This document shows, one piece after another, positions 1 to 10,705 of a DNA stretch of 64,000 nucleotides; the stretch's first letter is position 1, and each line of letters starts with the position of its first letter. This DNA comes from Aurantiochytrium sp. KH105 (taxonomy: Eukaryota; Sar; Bigyra; Thraustochytrida; Thraustochytriidae), in contig BGKB01000027.1 in the NCBI GenBank assembly GCA_003116975.1, forward strand, positions 310,001 through 374,000, read 5' to 3'. The notes beneath the pieces were generated by a model. The model made no database searches and was not told the origin of the DNA. It was given only the letters and a program-made list of their open reading frames with translations. Made by a program: the position numbers and the translations under genes.

Positions 1-1
1 T

Positions 2-3000
2 ACAGAGTACACGCTGTCCCAGGCTGATCGAGTGGGAACCTTTACTGCGACAAGCACAGCTCTTTCCATCATCGCCAATCGCATTTCCTACGCCTTTGAC
101 CTGTCTGGCCCCTCTATGACAATCGACACGGCATGTTCTTCATCGCTCGTCGCTCTGGACGCCGCGCTAAAGGCTCTTCACGCAGGTGATTGCACGAGCG
201 CGCTCGTTTTGGCCGTCGATCTGATGCTTTCGCCCCACCGCTTTGAGACTACCTGCGTGGCACGCATGCTTTCGCCAAACGGTCGTTGCGCGACCTTTTC
301 GGATGCGGCCGACGGATATGCTCGCGGTGAAGGCTGCGCTGCTTTGGTTGTGACACTTGACCATTCAAGTGAACTTCCAGCTTGGGGCATTGTTCACGGC
401 ATCGCGCTCAATCAGGACGGCAAGAGTGCAAATTTGACATCTCCGCGTGGGCCCGCCCAAATCGCCTGCATCGAGTCTGCCTTGCAGCGTGCAGGTGTTG
501 TGGATCGCGATCAAGTCGTCTTTATCGAAGCACATGGCACGGGGACCAAATTAGGCGATCCTCAAGAGCTCGAGGCTCTGTCGACCGTCTTTAAAGAGCG
601 ACGCAAGCCCTTGCATGTTGGTGCCGTCAAGTCATCGATTGGGCATCTCGAGGCCGCCGCTGGTCTTGCGGGTGTAATCAAGGCACTATTAAGCCTCAAA
701 CACGGCGTGCTGCCTCCGAATTTGCACTGTGATCAGCTCAATCCCCGTATTGCAAAGCTTCAGACGCGCTGTCCTCTGCGCTTTCCTCAAGGCCAGATGA
801 TCAAATTGGAACCTGCAGCGCACCGCCTTGCTGGTGTCTCTTCGTTTGGATTTGGTGGCACGAATGCTCACGTGATTCTTGGATCCGTACCGGATGCACG
901 TGCCGACCGCGCAGCTCGTTGCTTTCGGCCAAACCTCTTTATCGCACCTGCGATCGAACTTCGTCCGGTAACCGGTGTTCCAGGCAAGTGGAAGGAATTA
1001 TTGCTGCCTAGGACCGCAAATCTCATCCGAAACCACCGCGTCGGCTCACTTCCAGTGCTCCCTGCGACATCGTACATGGAGCTCGTGCACCCACTCTTTG
1101 AAGGGGCCGCCCTGGAGTTTTCGGATCTTGATTTGCGTAGTATGTACTTTCTCGAGATGGCGAGGCGCAGGGAAGCAAAAGCAGACGCCTCTTTGGAGTT
1201 TGATCTCGAGCTAGATGAAGTCACCAGCACTGTGTCGATTTCCTCGGCCCGCGACGGACGCCTTCGAGCGACGATGAAAGTAAGAAAGTTGGAGAACGCG
1301 CCTCCACGAGTTGATCTCGCCATGCTTCGTGAAAAGTGCAGGCGCGAACTCCCAAGTGGCGACGCATTGTACGAAACAATTGGAAACCAATACCAAGGGC
1401 CATTCCGCGCCGTGTCTGCCGCATGGTCTAGCAAGGATGGTGACTTGCTGCTTGGTCGAGTGTCAATGGACCAGTTCGTTTCAGCGGAAACCCTTGCTTC
1501 TGCCTGGCTAGACGCGGCATCGCACGTGGCGCTAGCCGCAATGGACTTGGAGCATCGCAAAAAACCAGTCTATGCAGAGAGTGTAAAGGGCTACATGCTT
1601 GCGGCAGCGAACATGAAGCGCCAAGCCGCTGCCGATCCCTTTGTTTGGTCGTGTCTTACAAAAACGTCAGACAATACTTTCGACATGGAGATCTGCAGAG
1701 ACTCCGGCGAGGTTCTCGCTCAAGTTCGTCAGTTCAGCTTCGGGTTCTTCTCTGCGACGTCATCCGAGATCTCGAAACCGTTGCAAGATTCGACTCGATT
1801 GTGGAGAGATGAGTGGGTCGAGCTTAACCTTGGAAGGGACGACTCGCAACTCGCTGTTGAGGTCATCGATCTTCCTACCGTAGAAAGCTTACTCCCAGAG
1901 TTGGCCCATCGCTTGCGCATGGGTCCATCCAATTCTTATGTAGTGCTGGCGCACACAGCCATGCACTGTGGGCTCATCGCATGCACGCGGCGCGAGTACA
2001 CTAGTGCAACGCTTGTCACCGTAGAGGGCGGCAGATTACCTAATGGCGTTCATGCTGCTCAGCTCGTCTCTGTGGCACACAAAACTGGAATGACCTCGTT
2101 TCGCGTCAGCTCTACGGATGCAAGCATATATGGTCGAAGAAGAGTTGCCATAGAAGCTGCGAGCCCACAAGACGCGCTTTTGCGCGTGAAGCGTGGCGCG
2201 ACGTATCTCGTGACCGGTGGCGGCGGAGCTCTTGGACTGCAGGTCGGGAGGGAAATTGCATTGCGTGGTGGCACCGCTGTCCTCTTGGGGCGCTCTGCGC
2301 ATTTAGCACCTGGTGTGGAGCTCCCTGCAGGCTGCCGCTATGTATGTTGTGATATTACGGACTCAAGTGCTGTCTCCCGAGTTCTCAGCAAGTCGGAAAA
2401 TCTTCGTGGAATTGTGCATTGCGCAGGCGTCTTGCGCGACGGGACGCTCCAATCCGCCCAGCCGAATGACTTTGAAGAAGTTGGCGCCCCCAAGCTGCAA
2501 GGAGCCCAGGCGCTCTTGGACAATGTGGATAGACGACAGCTTGATTTTGTGGTGCTCTTTTCCTCGATCGCGGCTACAATCGGGTCCGCAGGTCAAGGGG
2601 TGTACGGTGCAATCAACGCGTCCCTGGACGCGATTGCTGAACGCGAGCACGCCAATGGCACACCTATCGTGAGCATTCGCTGGGGCCCTTGGTCAGGCGC
2701 TGGAATGGCAGCAACGCTACAAGCAAAGTGGAAAAGGATGCGTCTACAAGCTTTGACGCCTCAAGATGCCCTTGACGAAATGTTTCGGCTGCCCCGTACC
2801 CATGCGGTCGTGACAATTTGCGAATTTGATGATGCAAACGAACAGTCTCTTTCACCGTCAGGCACTGCAAAATTGCATGCGCGATCCGGATGGTCTCGAA
2901 GCAGCTTGTGTGAGCTCATTCTGGACATTGCACAAGAAGTCAGCCCTGATCATACTCGAGTTGGCATGGAGGATCCGTGGCGGGACGCCGGACTCGACTC

Positions 3001-6000
3001 GCTCGCCATGGTTGAGTTTCGCAATCTGCTTCAGGATCGCATTGGCACCGAGACGGCGCAACTTGAAGATACGCTTTTACTTGACTATCCAAACGCTGAT
3101 GTACTGGTTGACTGGCTCGTGTCTCAGCTTCCATCCAGCCCCGAAGGACCTGTCGGAAACGAAACTTCGGTGATGAGCATTGTCAACAGCGACGTCAACA
3201 CGGGGCCAAGATCTCTCGTCGGAGATGAAGAACACATGAAAAGACAGTCTTGCACCACCACCACCACTACCACCAAGAGCAACGACAACAAAAACAACAG
3301 CATTGACGAATTCCGGAAGCAGGCAGAATTCGCTAGTCCAAATGAGGCTGTGGGGTACATGCCAAGGGCTAAAGTAGTTGTGACCGGCGTTGCGTGCAGG
3401 CTTCCAGGAGGTGCAAACTCTCCAGATCGCTTTTGGGAGCTTCTTTGCTCGGGTCGCGATGCCATGCGACCTGTTCCCCTCTCGCGATTCGACATGAGCG
3501 CTCATTTTGACCCTGATCCATCGGTTCCTGGCAAATCTTATGTGGACCGAGGCGCTTTCATTGACAATGTTGATGCTTTTGACAACAATAAATTCGGTAT
3601 CTCTGATCTCGAAGCAGCACGCATGGATCCTCAGCAGCGGATTGCTGTGGAATGCGCCTATGAAGCTCTCGTGAGCGCTGGCGTGGTCGAGGAGCCAACC
3701 AAGTCCGGCGCTAAAGTGTCTCCATCAGCGGTGAAACAAGCCAAAGTCGGCGTCTTCGTTGGAATGATGACAAACGATTGGGCCTCAATGGATCATGGTA
3801 CGCCCTCCGCCTTCACTGCTACGGGTCATTCCCCCGCAGTAGCGTCGAACAGGATCTCATACATCTTTGGCCTCACTGGTCCTAGCATGACCATTGACAC
3901 TGCATGCAGCTCCTCTCTGGTAGCGCTTGATGCAGCGCGCAGAAGCTTGGAAAGCGGGGACTGCGAAGCAGCTCTCGTTGTTGGTGTCAACCTGATACTT
4001 TCGCCCCAGCTATATGTGGAAGAGTGCGCAGCGCGTATGCTTTCTTCGCGGGGCCGCTGCGCAACCTTTTCGGAAGATGCTGACGGATATGCGCGCGGTG
4101 AAGGCTGCGTTGCCATCGTTTTGCAGCGAAGCGATGATCCAAGCCGTTTATCAGCGCTTGGTGAAGTTCTCAGTACTGCAGTCAATCAAGATGGACGCAG
4201 TGCAAACATTACCTCGCCCAATGGACGAGCGCAGGAAGAGGTCATTGGCCTCGCGATCGAGCGAGCCGGAATTCGTCCCGAAAGTGTTGCCTACGTTGAA
4301 ACTCATGGCACTGGGACTGCTCTTGGGGATCCGCTCGAAGTAAGCGCGCTCTCGCGCATTTTCCGGGACAGGGAGAGTCCACTCGTACTTGGGGCGGCCA
4401 AGGCCTCCGTGGGACACACCGAGGGAGCCTCCGGGCTCACGGGTCTCTTGAAGGCACTTCTCTGTGTGCATCATGGTGTGGTACCAGGAAATGCAAGCCT
4501 CGAAGATGGCCCCAACGCAAAACTTAATCCCAAAGTGCAACAAGTTGCACTGTCGCAGATGCGATTTCCTGGGCGCGGGGCCAGTGTTACGCTTCCAGTG
4601 GACGCGGTGGCGGGCATCTCAAGTTTTGGTTTCGGCGGGACGAACGCTCACGTTATTGTACGAGCTCCGACTGCACATGAAGGACATTTTGATATGAGTC
4701 GGGGCAGAGAAGATATTAGCTGGGCGCCAACGCACTTTAGAAGTCCTCTCGCCAGGAAGGACACTCTCGTGACTGGTCACCATAGTCTCATGAGGGATGG
4801 AAACGACCGTGACTTTCGAAAAAACCGTGCGCCACGTGAATTTGGACTCTCGGTCAAGGCTACAGCCCATGAGGTGCTTGATCTCTTTCTCTGGGAGATG
4901 GCCGCTGCACAGCCGCGCGGGCAAGGCGATCAAGAATTTTGGAGCATCCATTTCGAGGATTTGCATCAATGCTCGATGGGCCGTCTCTCTGTCGACGCAA
5001 AGCACCGTCGGATCATCAGCAAGGATGAGACGCCAGGAGACCAAGTCATTTGCAGCGCCGCAGAGCCCTGTGGCAGCGGGTCGCATACATGGCTTGATAA
5101 AAGTAACGCAGAAGACGTTTGGGAGCAGCAATCAGTCACATGGTTTCGCGAGCAGACGTCCTCGCTTGGATGGCGCTCCGATATACTGACAGCAAGTGAG
5201 ATTCTCGTTTCACGAGAAACAAATGCTATTCGACTGAACTTCCCGCAAGGTGCGTTTTCCCAACAGGGTTATCTATATGCGCCAAATTCTCTTGGCGAGT
5301 GCGTGTTGGCTTTGGGGTTGACGCAAGTATGGGAAGAAGAAGCTCGGACGGGCCATCGTGTTACGACTGTTCCTTCCTTGACGTCAATCGATAAGTTGTG
5401 GCACGCTACAGGCCCAAATTTGTCAAGGTCCACGGAGGAAGGGGCGTTTTATTGTGTTGTTCGTGCATGTGGGGAATTGACGCTCATTGACGAGGCTTGC
5501 AACAAGACAATTTTGAAAATGCAAGGTGCACAATGCGCTTTTGGACAAGGTTTTGGCGGAACGTCGACGTACACTCGATCCTGGACACCTCGCCATATAT
5601 CTGCATGTGCGAGGTCGTCCGTCATCCGTCAAGTTGGACTCGAGGCTGCACATCGACATGTGCACCCCGTTGAAATGAAGGATCCTGTGGGCGATGAAGC
5701 ATTGGAGCATTATTGTGCTGAGCACATTCGAAAGACGCTCGCCGCAATGCCTTCCGGTTTCGAGCCCTCTGAACCACATCTCGCGCTTCTCTACCGTCGA
5801 TGGCAGCGCGCCTATGGCCATACGTCTGGCGATGTAAAAGCGCAGCAAACGTACCAATCAGCGCCTTCGGGTGTAGAGTTTGACTTTGCTCAAAATTGTG
5901 TCGACGCGCTGCCTGCGATTATCAAGGGAGAACGGCCCGCTCTAGACGTTCTCTTCTCGAAACCTGCGTTAACGACCCGTTTGTACAGTGAGTCTACGCC

Positions 6001-9000
6001 TTCGAATACATGCAATCGAGCGATCGCGCAGAGTGTCCAGGGCATTGCAGAAACCATTTACAATACAGCGTCTAGTTCTCAGCTTTTGCGCGTGCTCGAG
6101 CTTGGCGCGGGAACAGGAGGCACTACAATGCATGTAGTCGACTTGCTCGACCAAGAGCGCACGGAATACGTCTTTACGGACATTTCCGACTACTTTTTAC
6201 GTCAAGCCGAAACCACCTTTGCGTCTTACAAAGACATGATGCGCTATGCATTGCTGAATGTGGAGGAGCCTCTCGCACCGCAGGGCTTTGGCCCGAGTCA
6301 GTTTGACGTTATCATTGCTTCCAACATTGTTCATGCAACGCAGGAGCTGCACGTGACCTTGAGCAACATCGCCAAACTTCTGGTCCCGGGTGGCTGCTTT
6401 TTGCTCAATGAAGCCACAGTTTCAACTGCGTTTCTTGACGCGACATTTGGTCTTACAAGTGGGTGGTGGCGATTTGCAGCCGCACAAGATGCTTCAAGGC
6501 CCGAGCGAGATGGACCCTTGCTAGCACCACTGAAATGGCGTTCTTTGCTTTTGTCCGAGGGCTTTGCTAGCTTTGATGTGGTGCACGAAGCGGCGCAAGG
6601 CCAGGTCGTCATGGCAGCTATCCTCGATTCCAGTACTTTGCAGCCGCCCTTGGCCTTGCAGCCCTCAGCGAGGGCTGTTGGGATCAACGTCGTAAGCGAT
6701 CGCCAAGATGACGAACTCTTTCATACGCTCCACGCAAGCTCGCAAGGGGAAGGCGCCTCGATTGACGCACTCGTTCTTATCGCCTCAAGGGAGTGTGAGG
6801 TCGGCCTGGAAGCTGATGCAACACGTTTCTGGTTCGATACGCTGCAAACATTTGCAAGCAAGCCACAAGGCACGCTTGTGGTCGTGACGCGGAGCGATGA
6901 GTGTCCTTTGCATGCAGCGCTCTGGGGTATGGCGAGGAGTCTCTCCTTGGAAATGTCTCCAGGATCGTGGCGCATCGTGTGTCTCGATCTTGACAGAGAC
7001 TCGCAAGTACAAGACATAGTTTCCGCCGTGCATGCCGAAGTCCTTTGGAAGCCTTCCAGCAAGGGATCAGGAACGCTTCAGGTTCGTCTCGTGAGCGGGG
7101 AACGATATCTCGGTGTGCTCGACCGGTATGCGGTGCCGATTCCACCTCGTTTGCCTCCAAAGCTGGACGGCACGTATGTAGTGACGGGCGGACTGGGTGG
7201 TCTTGGTTTGCTCACGGCCTCACTGTTACTTGACCGTGGTGTAAGGAACCTCGTGCTCGTGTCAAGGTCTGGGCGTCTTCGTGAGAATGATATCAACGCG
7301 TCGACAGAGGCAGACATTATGGATCGCATCTTGAGCTGTGAAGGTGTTACTTTGAGACGCGTGGCGTGCGATGTTGGCAATCGAGAGGATTTGGAGCGCA
7401 AGGTCTTTAATCGAATCGATGCAGACGACCGCCTCCCTCCCGTGCGGGGCATTGTACATGCAGCCGGCATTCTGCGCAATCGTGCAATGAAAAGTATGGA
7501 CTACGCAGCAGAATTTTTGCCTGTATTCGTGACCAAGGCCAAGGCGGCAAGGCATCTTGACCATATCGCCCGGGAGCGCAGGTATGATCTCGAACACTTT
7601 GTGCTGTATTCTTCTGCTGCAAGCACCTTTGGTTCTGCTGGGCAGAGCAACCACGCTGCAGCGAATGCAGTAATGGACGCCATTGTGTCCCAACGACGCA
7701 CAGCAGGCCTTTGCGGAACGTCGGTGCAGTGGGGCGGATGGGATGATCTCGGCGCAGCAGTAGCGTCACAGCGAACGCAGGAAACGGTACTTGGTCGTGG
7801 AATGGGGCTACTTCCGATTGAGAACGGCGCGAACGCGATTCGAGACATTTTCCAGAGCGAAACAGCGCCTGTTTTCGGCGTCAGCGCGGTTTCGTGGCCA
7901 ATCTTTGGGCCTCAGCAGGCGGATCCTACCTTTATTGATCGATTCTACCAGGCAAAACACCCGACTGGTGCAAGGGAAACGGAAGATGCGCAACCGACGT
8001 CCACACAGCCTGAAACGAAGAGCATGCAGGAAGAGGGATCGACTGCCAAGAGCGAAGCGCAGGCATCGTCGCTCGTTGAAGCTTTGCTCAGTGAATGTGG
8101 TATCCAAGATATGTCCGCATCGTTGGCTGATCAGGGCCTTGACTCACTGACCTCAATCGAACTCATCGGACTCGTGCGCGCGCAAACAGGCGTGAAGCTT
8201 TCACCAACATTCTATCTCGACTGTGTCAATGGCCACGGTCTCGCTGCATTACTTGCTCCGTCTCTGAGTAAGCATAGTACTTGCGCACCGTCCCTGAATG
8301 ATACTGGGAAGGTTACAGAAGCGCCATCACAAGTGGAGACAGCGACTGTGACAACTCATAAGAGCGCTTCTGCTTCAGCTCTAGATGGTGCAGAGACAGA
8401 TCTCCCCTCAACTTCGGCGTGGCTCGAGCCACTTTTTGCTCCGAAAATGCGTTTGTTCTGCTTTGCCTACGCGGGAGGGCATCCGAATGTATTTCGAGAG
8501 TGGACAATGCACATTCCCGCTTGCGTCCAGATTTGCCCTGTCGCTATGCCTGGCTACGGAAAACAGACAGATCGCGCGTTTTGGCGCTCGATTCCGGAAT
8601 TAGCTGCGAGTGTGAGCGCCTCGCTTCCCTCAGATGTTCCATTTGCGCTCGCTGGATCGTGCCTTGGCGCCATAATTTCCTTTGAGGTAGGGCGAACGCT
8701 TCGGCAAACGGGCCGCAGACTACCGCTGCACCACTTTGCAATGGCGTGCAGCGCGCCTCAGGATTACTCGCGTGCACTGCGTCTCCTTTACAGCCATCGA
8801 CTAAAGGAAAATGCATTCTTTGTCCCATCTGACGAGGCGCACGCTGCTGTGCGTTTCCAGGATCTAAGTGAAAAGGAGCGCGACGACACAGTGCAAGATT
8901 TACATCAGCTAGGCTTCTTCAAGGACGACGAGACGTTGTCAAATCTTGCATCCAACAAGGTATACTTTGAGCATGTCATGGCTCAAATTGCGGGACAGAT

Positions 9001-9241
9001 GCAGCTTGCGGAGCGCTATGTTTATGAAAAGACGTCTTCCTCTGAGGGCCCCGTAATCCCTGTGACTGCAATCAGCGGAAGGCTTGACGATACAATTCCT
9101 ACTGGTTGGCCACAGGCATGGGAAGCTCACGCTCCCCAGGGAAGTTTTCGGCACGTGGAGATCGCAGATGGTGGGCACTACATTTTGCAAACACATGCGG
9201 CTCAGGTGACTCATGCGATCATCGAAGACTTGCTCGACTGA
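2..9241 (+). CDS. Bimodular AT-less type I polyketide synthase, 3' part
   Basis: Open from the left edge (frame 2) to TGA at 9239-9241, about 3,079 codons without an intron; the start lies outside the window. Order seen: truncated KS1 (Cys codon 134, His 533, His 644), dehydratase hot-dog (HRVGSLPVLP, then LDAASH), KR1 (TGGGGALG; Tyr codon 2603), ACP1 (DSL Ser codon 2999), Thr/Asn-rich linker, KS2 (Cys 3905, His 4304, His 4415), a degenerate DH-like stretch, SAM C-methyltransferase (ELGAGTGG near 6098), KR2 (TGGLGGLG), ACP2 (Ser codon 8144) and an alpha/beta thioesterase (from about 8440). Neither KS is followed by an acyltransferase with GHSxGE, so extender units must come from a separate enzyme, as in trans-AT PKSs. 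In KR2 the expected Tyr is His (7652-7654). In the thioesterase the nucleophile motif reads GSCLG with Cys at 8660-8662; a C-terminal DGGH supplies the His. The product is unknown; one C-methyl and two ketoreductions are implied if all domains work. Confidence 0.95.
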   Translation, partial: TEYTLSQADRVGTFTATSTALSIIANRISYAFDLSGPSMTIDTACSSSLVALDAALKALHAGDCTSALVLAVDLMLSPHRFETTCVARMLSPNGRCATFSDAADGYARGEGCAALVVTLDHSSELPAWGIVHGIALNQDGKSANLTSPRGPAQIACIESALQRAGVVDRDQVVFIEAHGTGTKLGDPQELEALSTVFKERRKPLHVGAVKSSIGHLEAAAGLAGVIKALLSLKHGVLPPNLHCDQLNPRIAKLQTRCPLRFPQGQMIKLEPAAHRLAGVSSFGFGGTNAHVILGSVPDARADRAARCFRPNLFIAPAIELRPVTGVPGKWKELLLPRTANLIRNHRVGSLPVLPATSYMELVHPLFEGAALEFSDLDLRSMYFLEMARRREAKADASLEFDLELDEVTSTVSISSARDGRLRATMKVRKLENAPPRVDLAMLREKCRRELPSGDALYETIGNQYQGPFRAVSAAWSSKDGDLLLGRVSMDQFVSAETLASAWLDAASHVALAAMDLEHRKKPVYAESVKGYMLAAANMKRQAAADPFVWSCLTKTSDNTFDMEICRDSGEVLAQVRQFSFGFFSATSSEISKPLQDSTRLWRDEWVELNLGRDDSQLAVEVIDLPTVESLLPELAHRLRMGPSNSYVVLAHTAMHCGLIACTRREYTSATLVTVEGGRLPNGVHAAQLVSVAHKTGMTSFRVSSTDASIYGRRRVAIEAASPQDALLRVKRGATYLVTGGGGALGLQVGREIALRGGTAVLLGRSAHLAPGVELPAGCRYVCCDITDSSAVSRVLSKSENLRGIVHCAGVLRDGTLQSAQPNDFEEVGAPKLQGAQALLDNVDRRQLDFVVLFSSIAATIGSAGQGVYGAINASLDAIAEREHANGTPIVSIRWGPWSGAGMAATLQAKWKRMRLQALTPQDALDEMFRLPRTHAVVTICEFDDANEQSLSPSGTAKLHARSGWSRSSLCELILDIAQEVSPDHTRVGMEDPWRDAGLDSLAMVEFRNLLQDRIGTETAQLEDTLLLDYPNADVLVDWLVSQLPSSPEGPVGNETSVMSIVNSDVNTGPRSLVGDEEHMKRQSCTTTTTTTKSNDNKNNSIDEFRKQAEFASPNEAVGYMPRAKVVVTGVACRLPGGANSPDRFWELLCSGRDAMRPVPLSRFDMSAHFDPDPSVPGKSYVDRGAFIDNVDAFDNNKFGISDLEAARMDPQQRIAVECAYEALVSAGVVEEPTKSGAKVSPSAVKQAKVGVFVGMMTNDWASMDHGTPSAFTATGHSPAVASNRISYIFGLTGPSMTIDTACSSSLVALDAARRSLESGDCEAALVVGVNLILSPQLYVEECAARMLSSRGRCATFSEDADGYARGEGCVAIVLQRSDDPSRLSALGEVLSTAVNQDGRSANITSPNGRAQEEVIGLAIERAGIRPESVAYVETHGTGTALGDPLEVSALSRIFRDRESPLVLGAAKASVGHTEGASGLTGLLKALLCVHHGVVPGNASLEDGPNAKLNPKVQQVALSQMRFPGRGASVTLPVDAVAGISSFGFGGTNAHVIVRAPTAHEGHFDMSRGREDISWAPTHFRSPLARKDTLVTGHHSLMRDGNDRDFRKNRAPREFGLSVKATAHEVLDLFLWEMAAAQPRGQGDQEFWSIHFEDLHQCSMGRLSVDAKHRRIISKDETPGDQVICSAAEPCGSGSHTWLDKSNAEDVWEQQSVTWFREQTSSLGWRSDILTASEILVSRETNAIRLNFPQGAFSQQGYLYAPNSLGECVLALGLTQVWEEEARTGHRVTTVPSLTSIDKLWHATGPNLSRSTEEGAFYCVVRACGELTLIDEACNKTILKMQGAQCAFGQGFGGTSTYTRSWTPRHISACARSSVIRQVGLEAAHRHVHPVEMKDPVGDEALEHYCAEHIRKTLAAMPSGFEPSEPHLALLYRRWQRAYGHTSGDVKAQQTYQSAPSGVEFDFAQNCVDALPAIIKGERPALDVLFSKPALTTRLYSESTPSNTCNRAIAQSVQGIAETIYNTASSSQLLRVLELGAGTGGTTMHVVDLLDQERTEYVFTDISDYFLRQAETTFASYKDMMRYALLNVEEPLAPQGFGPSQFDVIIASNIVHATQELHVTLSNIAKLLVPGGCFLLNEATVSTAFLDATFGLTSGWWRFAAAQDASRPERDGPLLAPLKWRSLLLSEGFASFDVVHEAAQGQVVMAAILDSSTLQPPLALQPSARAVGINVVSDRQDDELFHTLHASSQGEGASIDALVLIASRECEVGLEADATRFWFDTLQTFASKPQGTLVVVTRSDECPLHAALWGMARSLSLEMSPGSWRIVCLDLDRDSQVQDIVSAVHAEVLWKPSSKGSGTLQVRLVSGERYLGVLDRYAVPIPPRLPPKLDGTYVVTGGLGGLGLLTASLLLDRGVRNLVLVSRSGRLRENDINASTEADIMDRILSCEGVTLRRVACDVGNREDLERKVFNRIDADDRLPPVRGIVHAAGILRNRAMKSMDYAAEFLPVFVTKAKAARHLDHIARERRYDLEHFVLYSSAASTFGSAGQSNHAAANAVMDAIVSQRRTAGLCGTSVQWGGWDDLGAAVASQRTQETVLGRGMGLLPIENGANAIRDIFQSETAPVFGVSAVSWPIFGPQQADPTFIDRFYQAKHPTGARETEDAQPTSTQPETKSMQEEGSTAKSEAQASSLVEALLSECGIQDMSASLADQGLDSLTSIELIGLVRAQTGVKLSPTFYLDCVNGHGLAALLAPSLSKHSTCAPSLNDTGKVTEAPSQVETATVTTHKSASASALDGAETDLPSTSAWLEPLFAPKMRLFCFAYAGGHPNVFREWTMHIPACVQICPVAMPGYGKQTDRAFWRSIPELAASVSASLPSDVPFALAGSCLGAIISFEVGRTLRQTGRRLPLHHFAMACSAPQDYSRALRLLYSHRLKENAFFVPSDEAHAAVRFQDLSEKERDDTVQDLHQLGFFKDDETLSNLASNKVYFEHVMAQIAGQMQLAERYVYEKTSSSEGPVIPVTAISGRLDDTIPTGWPQAWEAHAPQGSFRHVEIADGGHYILQTHAAQVTHAIIEDLLD

Positions 9242-9572
9242 TATGTTCAAACGAATTCAAAAGACAAATGGAAAGAAAAATCTAAATTCGATTCCTTATC
9301 CAAAACATCAATGCAGCACGTAGAACGCTGAAGCGTAAAAGTGGCACCTTGTAGGTACTAGGGTGAATGAAGAATGGTATCAGGTGCGGCGGAGCGGCTT
9401 CGTTGCAAACGCTAAAGGTCAGAGACCTAGTATGGACAACGAAAGAAAAGGAAAAGACGCATGTCGATCGTTCAATGATAAATTTTATCGTGTACGAGCA
9501 AGCTCAGGTGCTCCCAATAAACTGACAAAAGCATTGACTTCTATTTTAGCAAAATGATTTATAAGCCTCGGC
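9242..9572. other. Intergenic, between convergent genes
   Basis: AT-richer 331 bp between the stop codons of two convergent genes. It probably holds both 3' UTRs. I see no ORF or RNA gene I can support. Confidence 0.6.
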
Positions 9573-10705
9573 CTAGGGTACTGTGGCCATCTTCTTGCCG
9601 CTCGCCGTGACCGCCGCACTAATGTCAGCAGCATGATCTCCGCCGGCGAGAGACTTGCGCATGCGGGCGACAGCCTTGATTCCATTGACAGCATTCTTGA
9701 ACTTGCGCGTAGCGTTGTACTCCCTGAGCTTGTCAAGGTTGCCCGTAAGGTTGGAGTTGGCGTCACCTTGCAGCCACTTGTGCTGGAGCACCTCGGAGAT
9801 CGTCGGACGCTCGACCGGATTGGTCACAAGCATAAAGTTGATAAAGTCCTTGGCGTCTTGAGAGACATCGTCCCAGTACGGAGAAGGGAACTCGTACTTG
9901 CCTCGTTTGATTTGACGGAAGAGCTCCGCGTTGTTGGGGTGGTAAAAGGGCGGAAATCCGCATAACAAGATGTAGGCGATGACGCCAAAGCTCCAGACAT
10001 CGACCTTGAAGTCATACTTGTCGCCCTGGAGAATCTCAGGAGCCACGTAGCCCGGCGTCCCGCACGCGGTCTTCATGAAGGGCTCCTCCTTGCAGACCTT
10101 TGCAAGACCAAAGTCTGCGAGTTTGACGACGGCATCGTTTGTCTCGTCAGAGTAGAGGAGGTTCTCAGGTTTGAGATCGCGATGTACAATATCCTGCTTG
10201 TGGCAGTATTCGAGAGCCTTGGCAATGCTAATGAGGTCCCGTCGGGCCATGCTCTCTTCGTAGTGCTCCTTTTCTACGATGCGATCAAACATTTCTCCGC
10301 CCATCATGAGCTCCATGACCAAGTATACGTTTTTCTTTGACCGATACGTTTCATAGAGCTTGACGATATTTGGATGGTCCATGTCGTAGAGAATTTGCAT
10401 CTCTGTTTCAAGCGCTTCGGCGTCCTCGGCCTTCATGGTCAGCAAGTTCATGATTTTGACAGCGCGCTGGACATTTTTATCCTCCTTGAGGGTGCAAACC
10501 TTGACGGTGGCAAAGCTACCTGTACCGAGGGTCCTGCTCACACGATACCGCTTATTGAATTCCTATTGGGCGAGAGCGATTGCGCAGCACGTATATTGTG
10601 GTCAGTCTTCTCGTGCGTCACGTCTTTGGCTACCGCCTTGGTAAATGTCGGGGCACGTCAACGCGCGCAATAACTTACGTCCGTGTTAAAGAAAAACGAC
10701 GGCAT
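9573..10705 (-). CDS. CaM-kinase-like Ser/Thr protein kinase, two exons
   Basis: Exon 1 is 10679-10705 (MPSFFFNTD) and exon 2 is 9573-10562, joined in phase 0 across a 116-bp intron (10563-10678) with a GTAAGT donor and a TAG acceptor; 338 aa. I chose this model because the exon 2 reading frame meets a stop at the acceptor, and the join gives an uninterrupted kinase N-terminus (FNKRYRVSRTLGTGSF). Seen: Gly loop GTGSFATV, VAIK-type lysine in RAVKIM, HRDLKPEN, DFG, GTPGYVAPE, and subdomain XI Arg. After the kinase core comes LREYNATRKFKNAVNG, which resembles the autoinhibitory and calmodulin-binding segment of CaMKI. No EF hands follow, so it is CaMK-like rather than CDPK. Expected role: Ca2+/calmodulin-dependent phosphorylation in the cytosol. 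It is convergent with the PKS gene; no functional link is evident. Terminates with TAG. Confidence 0.93.
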
